Shown: positions 10,533-21,503 of the stretch, piece after piece
How positions within the stretch are numbered: the first letter of the stretch is position 1
Layout: each line of letters begins with the position of its first letter
Source: Sweltsa coloradensis
Lineage: Eukaryota; Arthropoda; Insecta; Plecoptera; Chloroperlidae
Reading direction: 5' to 3'
NCBI GenBank assembly: GCA_024449915.1
Contig: JAMZAV010000360.1
Coordinates: forward strand, 124,001-188,000
Length of the DNA: 64,000 nucleotides
Made by a program: the position numbers and the translations under genes
Notes under the pieces: model-generated
What the model was told of the DNA's origin: nothing
Databases searched by the model: none
What the model saw: the letters and a program-made list of their open reading frames with translations, nothing else

Positions 10533-11344
10533 AATTGAACGAGTGAGCGTAGCGAACGTAGTGATTTCCATTCGACTTAAACGGCCCTTATTGTTTTTCT
10601 GCGTGCGTGTGTGTGTGTGTACGTTGAAAATCAGCCGAATCGCTGAACAGATTGCGCTGAAATTTTAAACAGACATCCGGTACGAGTTTATTGAGAACTG
10701 CTAACAAAATCAGCAAGATTCATTGCGATTTAAACCTACAAGAAATGATAAACTGAAAAATAGACTTCCAATGTTTAGAAATTATTTTATCGACAATGTT
10801 TTAGATTTTAAAAATATATTTTTTGTTTGTTTTTCGCCAGGCCGTGAAATGCCGTGCCCATGCAAGGTCAGTCGAATGTTGGACGTCAAGGTACCCCCAA
10901 ATTCCGCTCGTAGATTGAGTAAACCTTGCAATATTTTCACGTATATTTCGTACTGGCTTTGTTTACCATAGTAGGCCCTATTGCCACAGATGATGGACTA
11001 CACTGCGTTATATGCATTTCAAAACATGTTTAATTATTTTTGAAATACAATCTAGAAATCACAAAATCTTTCCCGACCAGGGGATTGAACCCACGTCTCC
11101 CACATTTCGGCTACAAGGGCGCTTTAGCCAACTAGACTAGGGAAACGCCAAAGTCGTAGTTAGACGAGTGAGCGAGTCATGTGGTGAGTACCCGGGAACA
11201 TTTTGCATTTTTTAGGCCAAAATGCTCCACTGTAGCCTATGATAGGCTAGGGAGGCCTAAGGTAAGGGGAAGAAAAGAAATGTTACCGGGTACTCAACAC
11301 ATGGCTCACTCACTCGTCTAACAACGACTTTGGCGTTTCCCTAG
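10533..11344 (-). mobile_element. Composite element E, copy 1
   Basis: Read on the minus strand: a ~210-bp palindromic head (11344-11135), a tRNA-like segment (11134-11067), then a ~530-bp body ending in CGCTCACTCGTTCAATT-type sequence at 10533. The whole order is shared with 32715-33573 in the other orientation. Body landmarks include CGAATGTTGGACGTCAAGGT (plus strand, 10872) and GAACTGCTAACAAAATCAGC (10694). TGTAAT occurs immediately outside each end (about 10530 and 11346), a possible target duplication. No protein is encoded; short open frames across it are chance. Confidence 0.8.
11067..11134 (-). repeat. tRNA-like segment of element E
   Basis: The minus strand carries TAGTCTAGTTGGCTAAAGCG, a good A box. 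It then has GGGAGACGTGGGTTCAATCC, a B box at tRNA-like spacing. The acceptor and anticodon stems do not pair well, so I treat it as a pol III promoter-like relic, not a functional tRNA. Confidence 0.65.
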
Positions 11345-11346
11345 TG

Positions 11347-11442
11347 TAATGTGCTGTATTGTATTGTATTGTATTGTGTTGTGCTGTATTGTATTATATT
11401 GTACTGTATTGTATTGTATTTATTGTATTGTATTGTATTGAA
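11347..11442. repeat. (TATTG)n microsatellite, right block
   Basis: Same unit and strand as 10382-10531, more diverged (GTGCTG, ACTG and TTTATTG variants). The two blocks read as one array split by element E. Confidence 0.9.
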
Positions 11443-12952
11443 CGGAAATAGATGAACTCCAAAGGTGAAGCTCAGCGGTCTGCGTGCGTGCGTGCATGGG
11501 GGCGCCGGCAATGCACACCATTCTTGAACTCAACGAACAATGTATTGATTTGATTATTTTTAATAAATACAACGCATGTGACATTCAGTCTTGTGGAACT
11601 CAAATTGATTTCTTATGACACGTTGCAGTGGGATCTCCATGCTCATGCACACGGGGTGGGCTCACCGCCGTAACCAGGGGTTGGTAACCCGGGTAAAAAA
11701 TCTGGAGTAGAGTAAAATATTTCTCAATTTCATTAATCGGGAAACACTCCCGTAGGTGTATTTGATTTTCTTTTTTAAAAGAGTAAAGAGTAAAATATAA
11801 GTTCTTCAATCACAACAATCATCCCCAGTCCCTACAAATAAATGTTATAAAAAACATGCCTAAAACTCGTTAAAATAGACTCTACCAACTGAGTGGCCTC
11901 TCCCTCCCCCTCCCCACACACCCCCATTGTACAAGGTCATGTACTTTACCCAATGATACCCGGGTAATTTGTATACCAAGGTGGGCTGTGGGCAGCAGCA
12001 GGGCTAGCAAAGCATCCAGGTGCTAGCCAAGGCGCGGGTGTGGGAACATCTTCTCAACCTTGAAACCCAATACCGGCACATCATTCCCTGTAAAAAATAT
12101 ATTAAACGGAAGGGACCGGTCACTCACCTTTCAATTTCTGTTTTTTCCCCTTTTATTATATTTTATACATTTTTTTAGTCTTTTCCTGTGGGCTGGGTAG
12201 GTTTTGCTATCGTTTATTCTCAATACAAAGCCTGATTTCATAAGAAAGCGAAAATAGGAAGGAAGATTCGCAAAACATGAGCTATCGAACAAAAGATCGG
12301 AAAACAATTGTCTATAAAAAAGTATTTCAATTTCAGATCGCACGCTTTAGTGCGTTTCATTGAACCATGGCAACCGGTCGGTCTCTTTAGTTCGCCTGCC
12401 TGCGTGCGTGGACTTCCCTTCCTTCTCGGTGCATTCACTCCAAGCTTTGTGTACCTTGGGGTTGGGTCGCGGGGGGCAGCGTAATCGATAATAAAAGATC
12501 ATGACGATTTATAAACATCATTTTGCTTTTCGTTGGGATGTCGAACAAATGATCTTTTGTTTCCGAAAATGTCTTCAAAACCAATGAAATAAAGGTAAAG
12601 TTGTAAAGTTTTGGATTTTTCATTTGCAAGTGAAATGAACTCGTTTTTCACGGATATTTTATTGGTATACTAATAACGAAAAGGAACATTGAGAATATCA
12701 ACATATTTCGGATTTTATATTTACTTATGAATAATAATTTCATTTGTTTGGAAATAGTTAGTTTGAACCACTTTATATAAAATATAATATTATATATAAA
12801 AACATAAGAGGTGTCTGTCTAGTGTCTGGCATAATTGACGCGCCTTTCCAGAAAGGTAATAAGCTCTTCGGAAAATTTCTTGAAATGTGAGAAAGTATAT
12901 TTTTGATAGGATCGGTACCCTGGTCCCTGAAAATATAGTCATATGATTCAAC
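11443..12952. other. Intergenic, no gene seen
   Basis: Several short open stretches have no recognisable domain. A run of C/T (about 11898-11930) and AT-rich stretches near 12700-12800 are the only visible features. Confidence 0.4.
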
Positions 12953-13048
12953 TCAGTAGCGTAACCAGCCCTTGTTTTTCGGTGGGGTGAACATTTTTGT
13001 AACTTAAAATCAATGGTCAGCACAACTAGTGAAAGGTATGTGGGTGCA

Positions 13049-13633
13049 GGGTAACCGGAGAACTGGCCCCTGGAGAAGTGACGGAGAAGTGGCCTCCTCT
13101 TGATATTCTGTCGTTGCTATCCAAATTTTTATAATGTTCTATATATTATTCGTAAACTCGCGTTTCCGCGCACTTTATAAAACGTAGCGTGAAATTGAAT
13201 TGCAAATACTTATCATAAAGAGGTAGCTGTAGCTGGGCTATAGCGTAAAATTGACACTAAACTTTTGTGAAAAATTGTGTGGTTTTTGATCTTGTGGTTA
13301 GCGTCTCTGCTTCCAAAACAGAAGGTTTTGATTTTTAACTTCGGATTTGGACTTAAGTCCATCAGTTGTTGGCGTAGGAATTTGTAAACGGTGACTTTGG
13401 AGCCGTCCTAGCAACGAGACACATACTAAATTATAAAGTTGTCCGAATTGTCAGTATACGGTATTAGATTTGAATGATGCGCTAAATTTTTGTAATAAAT
13501 ACCATTTATAGTAAACTTTCGGCATTATTTTGGCAAGGAGGCCACTTCTCCGGGAAAGGGGGGGGGGCGCTTCTCCGCCCTTGGTTATAATTATAGGGGG
13601 GCCAGTTCTCCAGGGGTCACTTCTCCGTGAATC
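13049..13633. mobile_element. Inner inverted-repeat element with ~10-bp target duplication
   Basis: Begins GGTAACCGGAGAACTGGCCC and ends in the inverse type, CCAGTTCTCCAGGGG then TCACTTCTCCGTGAATC. The repeated words GGAGAACTGG, CCCCTGGAGAA and GGAGAAGTG occur in both ends in shuffled order. Flanks are GTGGGTGCAG (left) and GTGGGTACAG (right). The uninterrupted family A copy at 16.6 kb has a single GTGGGTGCAG. A 9-11 bp duplication suggests a Mutator-like element. It carries SINE1 inside. Confidence 0.75.
13275..13455 (+). mobile_element. SINE1, diverged 5' portion
   Basis: Shares with 27609-28033 the words GATCTTGTGGTTAGCGT (A-box region) and CTGCTTCCAA. Downstream it shares GGACTTAAGTCCATCAGTT, GGAGCCGTCCTAGCAACGA and ACACATACTAAATT. 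The B box is damaged: GGTTTTGATTTTT where the full copy has GGGTTCGATTCCC. The 3' tail is absent. Confidence 0.8.
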
Positions 13634-13975
13634 GTGGGTACAGTCAGTGGTATCATCCAAAAATAATTTACGGGTGTACGCTCTTTTCTGGGTAAGGCAC
13701 ACGATTGGGAACAATGGGGGGTCTGAGAGTGAGGGGGTGTCGTGTCCCCCTAGTTGATGCAGGTCCGGGGCGCCTTGCCCCGGAATTTTTTTCGATTCTA
13801 ATAGTGTGATTGGAGTATTTTAACGAGTTTTTCTTACAGCCCCTTAAAAAAGATGAATGAAAAATAGTAAAATTAGAAATATACAACAATATTTATATAT
13901 TATCTCAATAAATACCTGAAGTAAAATAAAAATTAAACCCCCCTCACCCCTCCCCCGTAGTTACGCCACTGCTTG

Positions 13976-15195
13976 AACTTTACTCGTGGACGAGAAGTAG
14001 GCAGGATCCACCCAATAATATCCTTGTACCACCATGGGCAGGTTCAACTAAAAGGGACAACTCCATCTTCGGAGGGCTTTACTTGAACCACCTAACCTCC
14101 CCCCCTCCCCCCAAACCAGCTACACCACTGATCGAAAATTCAAACTCTTGTCTTTTTGTGCGGTGTGCTCTTCCCTGATCTGATAGTGATAAAACAATCA
14201 ATATTATATCGAAATGATATAATAAGATCGATAATCATCACCTATGAATTCACTAAACGCCGTCAAGTAGCTCACTCTATAAATCCTCCTAGAGCTCACT
14301 CAGCATGGTACAGAACAACCAAACATCAATATCAATAACACGTCACCATCACATTCACTCGAGCAACACCACACTAACAAACTCAAATTAGTCGATACAG
14401 TATTTAGAAGTAGAACTGGAGTTGGAGTTGGACATGACGAGAAGACCATGCCAAGATAACTTTCGTTCTTGAATTAAGATCATGAGGGGATGTGTTCAAT
14501 TAGGTAATAGCTAATTGAGAATATCAGTGGCACACTCCACGCATTTGACGCCGTCCTCGGTACTCTTTGATTTGTGAGTAAGTTCTAGTTGGCAGTGCAA
14601 CGTCACGTCATCTTCTCTCAGGTAACATGAAATCGAATGAGAGGAGACGGAGAGTAGAGGCGCATGAGTGCGAGTGACGTGAGACGGTGAGAAGCCCGGG
14701 CATTGCCCTCGTTGGCCGCAAGCCTCGGGCACCTAACAGGACTCTCAAGCTTGCAAACAAAACCATCTTCCCACATTTACACATTCCTCCACCACGTACG
14801 CCGTGCTTAGTAGTTAGTTCTCATGTCTGGACCATAGATAGCAACAAGACACACGCACACACTCCTTCAGCACCACAACACACACTGGCAGTGGCACTCA
14901 GGCGCGTTGGAACGTTTTGAAAATTGTGGTGGGCAAATCCATTAGCAGATTTTGTCGGTGGTAGCTAGGGTCTGGGGCGAAGCCCCAGCCGCCGGAGACC
15001 CTTTAGCCGAAGATGAAAAAAAAAATCACCATACTACAGTTATTTCGTTTGTTTTAACTGCACTCGGACTAAACTCAAACAATTAACGTGAAGTGGCCCA
15101 TTTTAGTAAATTTCAACCACAATTTTTATGAAAATGACGAAGCATACAGGCAAACATGGTGACTGTCGAAATGTATAAGTGTATGAGCATATTTA
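13976..15195. other. Intergenic, no gene seen
   Basis: No coding signal. It contains C-rich stretches (about 14098-14115) and short palindromic CGAAGCCCCAGCCGCCGG-like sequence near 14975, perhaps an element remnant. Confidence 0.4.
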
Positions 15196-15995
15196 CTAGG
15201 AAGCTTCGCAAACGCTTTTTCAGGCGCGTTGTTGGATGAGCGTAATTGGTGCACTGAGTTGCCATGTGCTATGCGGATTTTTTGTTGTTCTGTGAAAAAA
15301 TCATTACTAAGTCGATTTTTTTTTTAATTAAAAAAATTAAACAAAAAATTAATCTAAATTTTAATTTTTTTAAATTAATCGTATTTTATTTTTTTAAAAG
15401 AAAAAAATCGTAAAATTGCGATTTTCATAAGAAATAAAAATTCGATTGCGTTCAAATTTTACACGAATATATTAATTCATAAAATTAAGGTTCTGTGAAA
15501 AAATCATCACAATAGGATAAAGCATGTAGGTGTTATAAGCCAAAGAATTGTTTTAAAAAAGAAAAAAAAGAAAAATTTCGATATTCATGAGAAACAATTT
15601 TTTGATTGCCCTCAAATTTCACACGAATATCTTAATTCATGAAATTAAGGTTATGTGAAAAAATCATTAAAATCGGATAAAGCATGTAGGTGTTACTTAT
15701 AAGTAGAAGAATTTTTTTTTTAAATCGAAAAAAATCGTAAAATTGCGATTTTCATGAGAAATAATTTTCCGATTGCGCTCAAAAACGTGGCAGTTCTAAG
15801 TTCAGAGATTTCGAAGGTCCCCAGAAAATTTCGTTGCAATTGGAGTATCGGTTTGGTCGGAATCGTGTTAACAAACACACAATAATACAAACAGAAAAAA
15901 GAAAAAAATAAAAAAAACAAACATTCCAAATTTTTTCTCCAGTGTAGTGAAATGGAATCTTCGCTTCGCTCGCTACACTCGCTACGCTCATCTAA
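15196..15995 (+). mobile_element. Family C element, copy 2, with three ~160-bp internal modules
   Basis: Left end CTAGGAAGCTTCGCAAACGC with GCGTTGTTGGATGAGCG. Right end CTTCGCTTCGCTCGCTACAC through CGCTACGCTCATCTAA. Modules start with CGATTTTCATAAGAAATAA (about 15419), CGATATTCATGAGAAACAA (about 15579) and CGATTTTCATGAGAAATAA (about 15745). Each is followed by GATTGC..TCAAA, and the first two also by CACGAATAT..TTAATTCAT. The last joins AAAAACGTGGCAGTTCTAAG, shared with copy 1. Very A/T-rich; no coding sequence. Confidence 0.8.
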
Positions 15996-16039
15996 CTACG
16001 GAAATTCTGGGATTAATATTTAACTCAAGTTAGTTTTGT

Positions 16040-16071
16040 CCCCCCCCCCCCCCCCCGATACCTACGCCACT
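16040..16071. mobile_element. Poly-C tract and CTACGCCACTG end of a TIR element
   Basis: 17 C (16040-16056) followed by GATACCTACGCCACTG, the inverse of the CAGTGGCGTAG terminus. The partner end is not obvious, so this is a remnant. Confidence 0.45.
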
Positions 16072-16254
16072 GGTGGCACTTACACCAAAGAAATGTGTCA
16101 AGTAAAATGAAACTCAGAAACATTGCATATGACTGATACCATGTTCAATAAATAGAAAGATTAGCGTATAATAGTCCAGCTCTATATTTCAATTGCTCTA
16201 TTCTCAAGAGCTTATCAAGAAAAAATACGAAAACAAAAAGAATTTATCCGCTGC

Positions 16255-16699
16255 CCCCCCCCCCCACAATTTTGGTGATAGGATGACGAGGTGGGGGGCA
16301 CAAGTTTTATTTTACATGAGGTATTTATTGAGATATTATATAAATATTGATATATTTATCTAATTTTGCTCTTTTTATTAATCTTTTACAAGGGTTTTGT
16401 CAAAAAAAACTCGTAAAATACACCAATTACACTCTTAGAATCGAAAATAATTCCGGGGCTGGGTGCCCCGGATCCACAGTAACTGCGGGGGGGAGGCTGA
16501 CATCCGGTGTTCCCAATCGTGTACTTTACCCAGCAAAGAGCGTATACCCATAAATTATTTTTGGATGATACCACTGACTGCACCCACATATCCCTTTCAC
16601 TAGTTGTGCTGAGTGCTGACCATTGATCTTTGTAAGTTTCGAAAATGTCCCCCCCCCCCCCCCCCCCCCCCGAAAAACAAGGGATAATTACGTCACTGC
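16255..16699 (-). mobile_element. Family A TIR element, copy 3, uninterrupted
   Basis: The minus strand begins CAGTGACGTAATTATCCCTT at 16699. It follows copy 2 through a run of 23 G (16671-16649), GATCAATGGTCAGC, GTGGGTGCAGTCAGTGG (empty site for the insert in copy 2), TACACGATTGGGAACA and an AAATACCTCATGTAAAATAA-type right part. It ends in a second G/C run near 16255 without an intact terminal repeat. Confidence 0.75.
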
Positions 16700-18910
16700 G
16701 AGTGACAATCAAAACGTTGATAGTGAGTTGATTAATTCATTTAATTTGGAACATTCCTTTTATGCATTGAATTGAAATATGTGCATCGCTGGTCTGTTAT
16801 TATGCATTTCTATCTTTACAAGTGCCCGGTCATTTCGTCCTTATTTGCATTTTATTTCGCGTCTGTTGACATTTTAGCCACCATACTCTCTCTAACAAAT
16901 GCTAAATTTCTTGTCTCGGGACAATGCCAGCAAAGATTAGTCATGTGGGTAATCTTTGATGCCAGTAACAAAGATCACCTCCGAAGTGCATTCAATGACT
17001 GCGCCTGCCAGCCATCACCTTCACCCATCAGAACTCGGATGTCTCTGTCCTAGCTGTTTAGGTAAAATTCTAGTTCGTGATTATGAGTGTGCTCTTGAAA
17101 ACGTGTGCGAGACTGCTTTCACTTGAGGAATGAAGATTATTCTTATGTAAGGTGTGTGACCTTGATATAAGAAACTGGAAGAAAGTTTGGGAGGTGATTG
17201 AGTAACTAAGCATGGAGCATATGTAACGGGAGAAAGCAGTGCAGTGCTAGGCTCAGCAAGATCGTAACCCTGAAATACTCGTTGATCATTTTCACAGCAT
17301 CAAGGTCGGGCAACACAACATGGAGACTTCGATGCGCGTGGAAAGATTTTTATTCGTCAACTTTAAAGTAAGTTCATAATTTATGTCAATGCGTTTGTCT
17401 GTATTGTTAGAGCTCACCATGTGATTCCCGAGGATACGCACTGGTGTATTGGGGCAGTTCGTTCCTTCACTATCTCGATACACCGAGGAGAGAGGACATA
17501 AAGCAATCGTTAACTCCTTGTTTAAAAATGAAGGTTACAGTGAATTTTAAATTAGGTAGCCTACACTGATTAAAAAATTCGTAACGATGTTTCCCAGTTT
17601 ATTATTGTTTTGATAAAAACCTCATATACAACTCATACCAGCATTCATAAACCATCCTCCGATTGAGGCACCAGTGCTTGTAGAATGCTGGCTGGCATTA
17701 TTCTCATTCAAATAGTACACCAAATTCGTTGAATAAATCATGATAAAAATAACATATTTACTTTGATAGAATTTGAAATCGTTTGCCGAGTAGTGGTTAT
17801 TGGCTTGCTATAATGGTTCCCTGACAACGAGGAGTCTCATCTTGTATTATTATCAAGGTTACTGATTGGAATGAATAGTGGGTCCGAGTAACCTGAAAGA
17901 CAATGGCCTGGGTTCTAAAGTATGCTGACAGAATATCCAAGTAATATGTGGTGGCCTGGTGGTCATGGTTATAATTTATCGTTTCCTCACTCTTGATCAA
18001 GTCCAAGTTGTGATTGCACACCGGCTGTGATCGGCTTATGTTTTCGACATTGTCAGAGGGAACTAACAAGCAAACAAACAATTCACAAGATCATCGTTTT
18101 GCAATGGTGTATAATTCTTGAAAATATGAGACTTAAGTAATATCTAATCAATCAACTAATTAATTCTTGAAATATTATCTGTTGCTATTTTTTGAAAACA
18201 AAACTCATGATGCCATCAAGAACTCGATGGAAAAATGTATACAATTCTATACTTTTAACTGCATGGTGACTACAGACCTAGACATGAAGAAACCCAACTA
18301 ACCTACATTATTTCCAGGCCTACGCTAGGTCTAGGCAGGCCCAGGTGACGCCAGACACTACAATGCGTTAGAGGGAGGTGACGTCACTTTGCTAAAAACA
18401 CTAAATAACGCACACTCACTCGATCTATTGTACAGTTACTAAGGAGTTTCCTCCTGTACACATTGAACGCGGCTGAGTCTAACATGCTCTCAGCTCCGAT
18501 GTATCCAAACTAACTCTTGACATTTCATATATTATTTTTAATTATTTTAGTGTCTATGGAATTACTTCAATAAATATACAATATAAAACAAAATTATTTA
18601 AGAGCACATATCACAGTAATAAATACCACATTTGCAGCAAATTGTGAAATACAACTATAGTTCCTGCATTGATGCAAATCTACTACAAATATACTAAGAT
18701 GTGTGAATGTGAATAGTTTGCAACGCTTGCTTTTCAGATTATCAATGTTTGGTTAAATTATCTGGTCATGTCAGCATCAACAACACAAGGCGTCGGAGTT
18801 ACATAATGTTTTATTGTTTCTTTTACTTTTGCAATAGGTTTAGGAGGATAGTAATAAAAACATTTGCATATCAGTGTACACTCCAAGTGTGTACCGCACT
18901 ATTTGAATGT
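16700..18910. other. Intergenic, no gene seen
   Basis: No convincing coding sequence. CAAAGATTAGTCATG (16931) followed by TAATCTTTG forms a small hairpin; the same 15-mer recurs in the hairpin at 29010. GTGACGTCAC (18378-18387) is a consensus CRE without other promoter elements. Confidence 0.4.
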
Positions 18911-19180
18911 GCCGACAGAGTTAGCTCGAGCGCTCGACTCTGATTCGGGAGGTCCCGGGTTCAAATCCCGTCGAGAGACCGGCAATCCTGACAGAAGGTT
19001 TTTTCCGAGGTTTTCCTCAGTCGTTAATGCGATTGAGTCCTCTTAAATAGCCCTCGGACATCCCTTCACAATTGTCCTATCCGCAATAAACCCTAGTAAT
19101 TAGTCACCTGAAGAGAGTCACACCGGTTAAATCTGACCCTACAGCGGGCCCGGGCATCCTACAAAAATTTATTTATTTTA
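18911..19180 (+). mobile_element. SINE2, best copy
   Basis: The tRNA-like head contains TTAGCTCGAGCGC and GGTCCCGGGTTCAAATCCCG, a strong B box. The body runs through CGGCAATCCTGACAGAAGG, TTTTCCGAGGTTTTCCTCAG, GATTGAGTCCTCTTAAATAG and CCCTCGGACATCCCTTCACA. It ends CAGCGGGCCCGGGCATCC followed by an ATTTATTTATTTTA tail. Pol III would transcribe it and a LINE would retrotranspose it. Relatives: 7628-7746 (-), 31628-31866 (+), 44886-45094 (+). Confidence 0.85.
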
Positions 19181-20555
19181 TGTGAATGTGACGATGCAGT
19201 CATGGCAGCTGGAGTGAAGTCTTGGACAGTAGGCCAAAAATGTACTGAGGTTGCTTTCAGCCGACTATAAGTGTATAAGCTCGACGAGTAGCAACAGCAA
19301 CAGCATGAGTGGGTGGTTGACTGTCACTCCCGAAGAAGTCAGAACAACATTCATCATCTCATCGAAGCCAGCCAAGGCCAACCAGGCTAGCCACAATCAT
19401 TTGCGTGAATGACCCCCCCTCATCTGATTCTCAATAATAGTCTGCACAAAGTGAGATTCATTTAGATTCGTGACCTGTTTTAATCGAATAAGTTGTGCTG
19501 GAGATCTGTAAGTTATCATAATCGATAAATTCTACTAATGGTCCTATAATGAGATGAGCTAGCACTCATTCTGTGGCCTGATATGTAAAGATTTGACGCG
19601 TATTTTTGGAGCCAGCCTAATTAGAGTTATCATATAACAATTCTAGGGTCTAGTGTGATTTGGACGAGTTGGTACCGATTTTGAGGCAGAGTATACGAAC
19701 TTTTTGGGGTCCGTCTATCCACATAAAAAATCCAAGAAACTTTCTGGGCCTACTTGACAACATATCCCTGTGACCCGGGTAAAACTTTGTGCCATACTTT
19801 TCTTATACAGCCTTACAAGCTCAAGGCTAGCTTCAAGAAAATACTTGCACAAATATATTTACATACAAGCCTGACACCTGGTTTATGCTTGCGCTGAAAC
19901 CAGTCTGGATGAGAATCTTCCTCGTGCCTGCGTAGAACGGAAAAACAATGGCATCAACCTTCTCAAAGTACAGAGCTGCGTGTGTCATTATTATTTTATT
20001 ACATGTTAATAACATGTAGCAAACAAAGGCACCGTCCACCGTCTTATAACTACACGTGAAAATGTGTGTGAAAAGTATGGTAATAAATCCCATAACTGAA
20101 ACGTCCCGTAACAATGCACATCACATAATCAGTGGATCATATTCATAAATCATAATCAAAGTCAATCGACAGAAAAAGTAAATTAAGCATATTTAACTAA
20201 ATAAGTGAATAAAACGTCATGCCAGTAAAACCATTAATTATTTTGTTTGTTTCTCAAATGTATCATATCACCCTTCTTACTGAATGAAGCGTATATCTTT
20301 AGTAATAGTACTATGATATATCAATATCTAATACGCATACTTAAATATTGTTGCTTATCTATTGTCTATAATAAAACTTTCTAAATGCCCGACATCTAAA
20401 TATTACAATTACTAAATAATTACATAAAACCTTCTAATACTCACCATAAATATAAGTACTCTGAACATATTATATCCACCTACTATCACTATCTCACGAT
20501 CGTGCTTCTCAGTTTCTCATTATCATTCTCGTATCTTCACATCTATTCAAATCTA
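19181..20555. other. Intergenic, no gene seen
   Basis: Nothing supported on either strand. Confidence 0.4.
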
Positions 20556-20803
<248 letters not shown>

Positions 20804-20804
20804 A

Positions 20805-21503
20805 AAGTGGACTTCACGGGAAGATTGGTCCGCAGGTACCAAGAATTTCCTCCCCTCTTTACCACCACCACCACCTTCCTGGCCCGAGCAGAGTGGACAA
20901 GAGGTAGATCGTATCTATCTTATAGTCGCTCGACCCTTCTATTGATGGTCTCGAAACCATCCAATTAAATTATTTTCGCTTGAATAGAGTTAAATTCTTT
21001 CTTCCTTTCATTACGTAAACTGTTGTAATTTACCTTTTAAATGCCCTTTAATGTTAATGATTTTAACTTAAATGTTTCATTGAAGTAAAATCAACACGAA
21101 AATGTTTTTGAATGCTAAAAATTGATTGAAAACTAAGAATTTAACAGTATAATATACAACACACTTCTTCATCAGAAGTGCTAAGAATATTTTGTAAACA
21201 TTGTTAGTTCTCAATCATTTTTTTGCGTTTAAAAACATTTTCGTGTTGATTTTATTTCAGGGAAACATTAAAGTTAAAATCATTAACATTTAAGAATATT
21301 TAAAAGGTAAATTACAACAGTTTATGTAATGAAAAGAAAATTGAATTTATCTCTATTCAAGGGTTTAGAGACCATCAATAGAAGGGTCGAGGATAGGTAA
21401 GATCTAAATCTTGTGCACTCTGCCCGTCCGAGGAAGGTGGTGGTGGTAAAGAGGGGAGGAAATTCCTGGTACCTGCGGACCAATCTTCCCGTGAAGTCCA
21501 CTT
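20805..21503. mobile_element. Fold-back element with ~330-bp inverted arms
   Basis: The left arm starts AAGTGGACTTCACGGGAAGA and the right arm ends in its inverse at 21503. The arms stay similar nearly to the centre: TTGGTCCGCAGGTACC, TTTCCTCCCCTCTTTACCAC, CGACCCTTCTATTGATGGTC, AACTGTTGTAATTTACC, and ATCAACACGAAAATGTTTTT just before the loop. The loop lies around 21150-21185. ATCTA occurs directly outside both ends (20800-20804, 21504-21508), though the left site lies in a CTAT-type repeat and so is ambiguous. No coding sequence. Confidence 0.9.

Larger units (their letters stand above)
12953..13975 (+). mobile_element. Family A TIR element, copy 2 (host of a nested insertion)
   Basis: Left end CAGTAGCGTAACCAGCCCTT, right end GTAGTTACGCCACTG. 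Flanks ATTCAACT and CTTGAACT agree at 6 of 8 positions, a plausible aged 8-bp hAT-type target duplication. The element is split by 13049-13633; the inverted copy at 16255-16699 is uninterrupted at the same point. Right of the insert it continues with CAGTCAGTGGTATCATCC, CCGGGGCGCCTTGCCCCGG and GTGTGATTGGAGTATTTT. Confidence 0.8.

Noticed and set aside
11067..11134. Functional tRNA gene
   Set aside because: Stems do not pair properly and the same segment recurs inside a repeat, so it is a tRNA-derived relic.
10533..11344. Helitron identity for families C and E
   Set aside because: Some ends read CTAA or CTAG, but the opposite end lacks TC and no proper 3' hairpin with A/T target was consistent between copies.
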